A DNA stretch of 8,082 nt from Campylobacterota bacterium. Lineage in GTDB: Bacteria; Campylobacterota; Campylobacteria; Campylobacterales; JAADDG01. This document shows positions 5,250-8,082 of the stretch, in pieces; position 1 is the stretch's first letter; each line of letters starts with the position of its first letter. The position numbers and the translations under genes are program-made. Under the pieces are notes generated by a model that worked only from the letters and a program-made list of their open reading frames with translations, was not told where the DNA came from and did not search any database. Location of the stretch: NCBI GenBank assembly GCA_013154075.1, contig JAADDG010000217.1, positions 1 to 8,082 of the forward strand, read 5' to 3'.

Positions 5250-6227
5250 TTAAAACTTCTTTGTAGATGAAGATTTAATAAGTTTTTTCACTTCATCGAG
5301 ATTTTTAGATTTAGGCATTTTCCACGGAGGAACTATTTTGCCTTTTTTAAACATCGCTATGGCCTCGGGCAAATGTTTCAATACGCCGAAATTTCCTTCG
5401 GAGTATCTAACAAGCTCTCCCTCGTCCAAAATACCGTGTTTTTTGATAGAGTGCTTAAATCCCACGGCGTGTCTGACGGCAACGTTGTTTTTAGCGACTC
5501 CCTCTTCAAAGATCTGATTGTGAAGATGAGTGATTTTGGTAATAGGACTAAGCTCTTTAGGACAGGCTTCCGCACACTCGAAACACTTCACGCAGTCCCA
5601 AACTCCCGGTCCTATCTTATCTACGATCTCCAATCTCTCTTTTTTGGCGTTATCTCTGACATCTGCCGTAAATCTGTAAGCTTTCACGAATGCAGCCGGT
5701 CCGAAATACTCTTCGTTCACTTCCACTACCGGACAAGCATAAAAACAGTTTCCGCACTGGATACAATAGTCGGCATCTTCGATTTTATCCGCCTCTTTAG
5801 GAGGGATGATATTCTCGCTTTCGGGATGCTCGTCTATTTCGGCTATCAAATAAGGCTTAACTCCGTTATATTTCTCCCAGAAGTTGCTTTTATCGATAAC
5901 GAAATCTTTATAAGCTCTCTTTTTATCTTGCGGATCCAAAACGAGCTCTTCGCCGAAAATCTTCACCAAATCAAAAACCCTCTCTTTGCAAGAGAGAACC
6001 GGTTTGCCGTTTACTTTGATGGCGCAGCTTCCGCATATTCCGTGACGACAGCTTCTTCTATAGCTCAAAGTTCCGTCATGTTCCCATTTGATTCTATTTA
6101 AAATATCCAAAACAACTTCGTCTTGCGCCACCTCAAGCTCTATCTCGTCATAGTGAGGGAGATAGTCGGTCTCCGCATTGAATCTAAATACTTTAAATTT
6201 TAATCTTTTTTTAGCTAACTCTTCCAT
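5250..6227 (-). CDS. sdhB: Succinate dehydrogenase/fumarate reductase iron-sulfur subunit
   Basis: The 325-residue iron-sulfur subunit relays electrons between the flavin in SdhA and subunit E. The N-terminal plant-type ferredoxin domain has the [2Fe-2S] ligands Cys60, Cys65, Cys68 and Cys80 (SCRHGICGSC...SC). The C-terminal domain has Cys155/158/161/165 (CIQCGNCFYACP) and Cys212/215/218/222 (CVKCFECAEACP). Both sets are full CxxCxxCxxxCP motifs. Classical SdhB has only three Cys in its third site and holds [3Fe-4S]; the fourth Cys here suggests a second [4Fe-4S], as reported for Sulfolobus type-E enzymes. At 325 residues it is longer than classical SdhB (~240) because of a C-terminal extension of ~80 residues. 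The ATG has GGGAG nearby that overlaps the sdhA stop; the gap to sdhA is 9 bases. There is no signal peptide. Confidence 0.94.
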   Translation of the reverse strand: MEELAKKRLKFKVFRFNAETDYLPHYDEIELEVAQDEVVLDILNRIKWEHDGTLSYRRSCRHGICGSCAIKVNGKPVLSCKERVFDLVKIFGEELVLDPQDKKRAYKDFVIDKSNFWEKYNGVKPYLIAEIDEHPESENIIPPKEADKIEDADYCIQCGNCFYACPVVEVNEEYFGPAAFVKAYRFTADVRDNAKKERLEIVDKIGPGVWDCVKCFECAEACPKELSPITKITHLHNQIFEEGVAKNNVAVRHAVGFKHSIKKHGILDEGELVRYSEGNFGVLKHLPEAIAMFKKGKIVPPWKMPKSKNLDEVKKLIKSSSTKKF

Positions 6228-6236
6228 CTTTACTCC

Positions 6237-7955
6237 CTAGTATTTTCTCTCTTGAGGCTCGAATATGCCAAGCGTTACGTCGGTATACTCCAATTTGATA
6301 TTTCCCTCTTCATCCATAAAAGCCAACGTATGTTTCAAGAAATTCTCGTCATCTCTATTTGGAAAATCCTCTCTAAAGTGCGCTCCTCTACTCTCTTTTC
6401 TCGCGATAGCGCCTTCAACTATGAAAGTAGAGTAATCAAGCATATGTCCAAACTCGATAGCCTCTTGCAAGTCGGTATTGTAAACTTTGGATTTATCGTC
6501 AATTCTTACTTTTTTGAATCTCTCTTTAAGTTCTTTTAGTTTCTCTCTCTGTCTCTCCAAAGTCTCTTGAGTTCTAAATACGCCGGCGTTATTTGTCATA
6601 CTCTCTTGAAGCTCCGCTCTAAGCTCGGAAACTCTCTCAGTTCCGTTGTTCGTTCTTAGAGTCTCCATCTCTTCTCTCATTCTATCGGCTACGCTTTCGT
6701 TGATATCTATGAAAGAGAGCCCCTCTTTTTCCAAATCGTCGGCTATGATATTTCCGGTATGTCTTCCGTAGAAAAGAGCTTCCAAAACGGAGTTTGCTCC
6801 AAGTCTGTTCGCTCCGTGAACACTTACGCAAGCGCACTCTCCCGCAGCGTAAAATCCCGGAAGTTTATTCTCGGCATCTTTCATAACTCTTCCGTGAATA
6901 TCGGTAGGAATTCCTCCCATAGAGTAGTGAGCCGTAGCGGCTATCAAAATAGGCTCTTTTATCATATCCCTTCCAAGGAAAGTTAAAGCGAGATCTCTAA
7001 GCTCGGGGAGTCTTTCCATAATCTTCTCTTCACCCAAATGCGTCAGATCCAAATATACGGCGTCTTTATTCGGTCCTACGCCTCTTCCCTCCAAAATCTC
7101 TTTGGTAATGGATCTGCTGACAAGATCTCTTGGGGCAAGCTCCATCTTTTCGGGAGCATATTTTTTCATAAATCTCTCACCCTTGGAGTTTAGAAGCTTT
7201 CCGCCCTCTCCTCTTGCCGCTTCACTCATCAAAATTCCGGTTCCGGCAAGTCCTGTGGGGTGAAATTGAACAAATTCCATATCTCTTAGAGGAAGACCGT
7301 GTCTGGCCACTATGGAAAGACCGTCTCCGGTATTTGCGTGAGCGTTGGAGTTGATTTTAAAGGCTCTTGCGTATCCGCCTGTAGCAAACATTACCGCTTT
7401 GGCTTGGAAAATAGCAGGTTCGCTCGATTTGATCTCGTAAGCGCAAACGCCGTTTACAACGCCGTTTTTATAGATGATATCGGCTACATACCACTCGTCG
7501 AGAAACTCAACTCCGTCTCTATGAGCTTGCTCGTAAATAGTTTGTAAGAGAGTAAGTCCCGTTCTATCTTTTGCAAAACAGGCTCTCGGTTTACTTTGAC
7601 CTCCAAAAGGTCTTTGAGCGATTTTTCCCTCGGGAGTTCTGCTAAAAACCGCTCCCATTCTCTCTATCCATCTAATAGTCTCGGGAGCTTTCGAACACAT
7701 AAGCTCCACCGCATCCTGATCCGCCAAATAGTCGCTTCCTTTTACGGTATCGAACATATGAAGCTCGATACTGTCCTCTTCGGAAAGCGCGGCGTTGATT
7801 CCGCCTTGAGCCGCACCGGAGTGACTTCTTAGAGGATGAAGTTTCGTTAAAACCACTACGTTTTTTCCTCTTCTTTTCAGCTCTCTCGCCGCCGCACAAC
7901 CGGCAAGCCCCGCCCCTACTATCACAACGTCATATTGTTTGATTGGTATGCTCAT
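6237..7955 (-). CDS. sdhA: Succinate dehydrogenase/fumarate reductase flavoprotein subunit, cytoplasmic form
   Basis: The 572-residue catalytic subunit interconverts succinate and fumarate. Residues 9-19 form the dinucleotide-binding motif VVIVGAGLAG. RSHSGAAQGG (43-52) carries His45, the expected covalent FAD attachment site. Substrate-site residues include His232 in FHPTG, the region around Arg276 in PRDLVSRSI, His343 in HYSMGG and Arg384 in GANRLGANS. Length matches the family (~570-590). The ATG at 7955 is chosen because AAGGA lies eight bases upstream; an in-frame TTG at 7988 would add 11 residues but would put that site inside the gene. From either start no twin-arginine or other signal peptide exists, unlike periplasmic MfrA of Wolinella and Campylobacter, so the active site should face the cytoplasm. 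First gene of sdhABE. Direction of catalysis cannot be told from sequence. Confidence 0.95.
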   Translation of the reverse strand: MSIPIKQYDVVIVGAGLAGCAAARELKRRGKNVVVLTKLHPLRSHSGAAQGGINAALSEEDSIELHMFDTVKGSDYLADQDAVELMCSKAPETIRWIERMGAVFSRTPEGKIAQRPFGGQSKPRACFAKDRTGLTLLQTIYEQAHRDGVEFLDEWYVADIIYKNGVVNGVCAYEIKSSEPAIFQAKAVMFATGGYARAFKINSNAHANTGDGLSIVARHGLPLRDMEFVQFHPTGLAGTGILMSEAARGEGGKLLNSKGERFMKKYAPEKMELAPRDLVSRSITKEILEGRGVGPNKDAVYLDLTHLGEEKIMERLPELRDLALTFLGRDMIKEPILIAATAHYSMGGIPTDIHGRVMKDAENKLPGFYAAGECACVSVHGANRLGANSVLEALFYGRHTGNIIADDLEKEGLSFIDINESVADRMREEMETLRTNNGTERVSELRAELQESMTNNAGVFRTQETLERQREKLKELKERFKKVRIDDKSKVYNTDLQEAIEFGHMLDYSTFIVEGAIARKESRGAHFREDFPNRDDENFLKHTLAFMDEEGNIKLEYTDVTLGIFEPQERKY

Positions 7956-7963
7956 AAAGCAAT

Positions 7964-7968
7964 TCCTT
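7964..7968 (-). promoter_or_regulatory. Ribosome binding site deciding the sdhA start
   Basis: AAGGA on the minus strand lies eight bases before the ATG at 7955-7953. No comparable site serves the in-frame TTG at 7988. Confidence 0.7.
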
Positions 7969-7988
7969 AAAGTTTGGTATTTTGCCAA

Positions 7989-7998
7989 ATTATATACA
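7989..7998 (-). promoter_or_regulatory. Candidate -10 of the sdhABE operon
   Basis: On the minus strand TATAAT (7994-7989) is preceded by TGTA, one base off the ideal extended spacing. Transcription would begin near 7982, giving a leader of ~27 bases with the AAGGA site. A second weaker TATAAG lies at 8005-8000. Upstream DNA is A/T-rich, as is typical of promoters in this phylum. Confidence 0.5.
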
Positions 7999-8021
7999 CC
8001 TTATAATTAAAAAATACAAAA

Positions 8022-8028
8022 AGTAACA
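8022..8028 (-). promoter_or_regulatory. TGTTACT box upstream of the sdhA promoter
   Basis: A minus-strand TGTTACT, about 40-46 bases upstream of the predicted sdhA transcription start. It matches the TGTTWCW pattern described for the Helicobacter regulator HP1021 (recalled from the literature). It is 25 bases from the nearest arm of the inverted repeat 8054-8079. A seven-base degenerate match alone is weak; the grouping of three makes it interesting. Confidence 0.35.
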
Positions 8029-8053
8029 GTCAAAACAGCTCTTTATTTAAAAA

Positions 8054-8079
8054 TGTTACAAATTTTCCATTTTGTAACA
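8054..8079. promoter_or_regulatory. Perfect 9-base inverted repeat with two TGTTACA boxes upstream of sdhA
   Basis: TGTTACAAA (8054-8062) is the exact reverse complement of TTTGTAACA (8071-8079), with an 8-base spacer. It lies about 99-124 bases before the sdhA ATG and 70-100 bases upstream of the predicted start, a position common for activator or multi-site regulator binding. No T run follows, and it is not next to a gene end visible in the window. Each arm is a match to TGTTWCW. It could instead belong to a gene beyond the right edge. Confidence 0.5.
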
Positions 8080-8082
8080 CCT

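Noticed and set aside
5373..6101. A 242-codon open frame on the plus strand opposite sdhB
   Set aside because: It lies wholly antisense to sdhB, whose cluster motifs are intact. The product shows no recognisable motif and the frame is explained by codon bias of the opposite strand.
7956..7988. TTG start that would lengthen SdhA by 11 residues
   Set aside because: The AAGGA site at 7968-7964 sits between this TTG and the ATG at 7955 and is ideally spaced for the ATG; the extra residues also contain no signal peptide.
1..8082. CRISPR array, tRNA, rRNA, insertion sequence or integrase
   Set aside because: No regularly spaced repeats, no cloverleaf or rRNA-like stretch, and no transposase or recombinase frame were seen on either strand.

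Overview
The window looks like chromosome from a member of the Campylobacterota (former Epsilonproteobacteria). The DNA is A+T-rich, and promoters appear as TATAAT -10 boxes, several with an upstream TG, without clear -35 boxes. The best taxonomic pointer is a three-gene sdhA-sdhB-sdhE operon whose third subunit carries two CCG (cysteine-rich) domains instead of a haem b anchor. This is the type-E succinate:quinone/methylmenaquinol:fumarate reductase arrangement known from Wolinella and Campylobacter. No rRNA, tRNA, CRISPR array, insertion sequence or phage gene is visible.

Layout. (1) 1-926, minus strand: the 5' part of an Aas-like lysophospholipid acyltransferase gene that runs off the left edge. 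(2) 927-982: a short divergent promoter region. (3) 983-2763, plus strand: rmuC and sixA, overlapping by one base, followed by a possible terminator hairpin. (4) 2764-2998: a non-coding stretch with an inverted repeat and a good extended -10. (5) 2999-3511 (plus) and 3512-3820 (minus): two small unrecognised membrane proteins that converge with no base between their stop codons. (6) 3866-4252, minus: a class II superoxide reductase (neelaredoxin family), with a strong inverted repeat at 3824-3856 and a promoter region at 4253-4356 framed by two perfect inverted repeats. (7) 4357-7955, minus: sdhE, sdhB and sdhA, transcribed in the order A-B-E with 9-11 base gaps. (8) 7956-8082: the sdhA leader and upstream region, with a -10 box and three TGTTAC-type boxes, two of them forming a perfect 9+9 inverted repeat.

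How it fits together. The sdhABE products form a peripheral reductase that links succinate/fumarate to the quinone pool. SdhA lacks the twin-arginine signal that the periplasmic MfrA enzymes carry, so this copy should act in the cytoplasm. The superoxide reductase lies just downstream on the same strand and would remove superoxide without making O2, as suits a microaerophile or anaerobe. Its own promoter can be seen, but read-through from sdhE is possible. RmuC and SixA are housekeeping functions (recombination-associated nuclease-fold protein; phosphohistidine phosphatase) with no evident link to respiration.

I found no clear unknown multi-gene system. The items most worth a second look are the palindromic regulatory sites (8022-8079, 4271-4339, 3824-3856), the acyltransferase whose fused synthetase part seems to lack its ATP-binding half, the Asp-Arg variant of the superoxide reductase active-site motif, and the signal-less SdhA.
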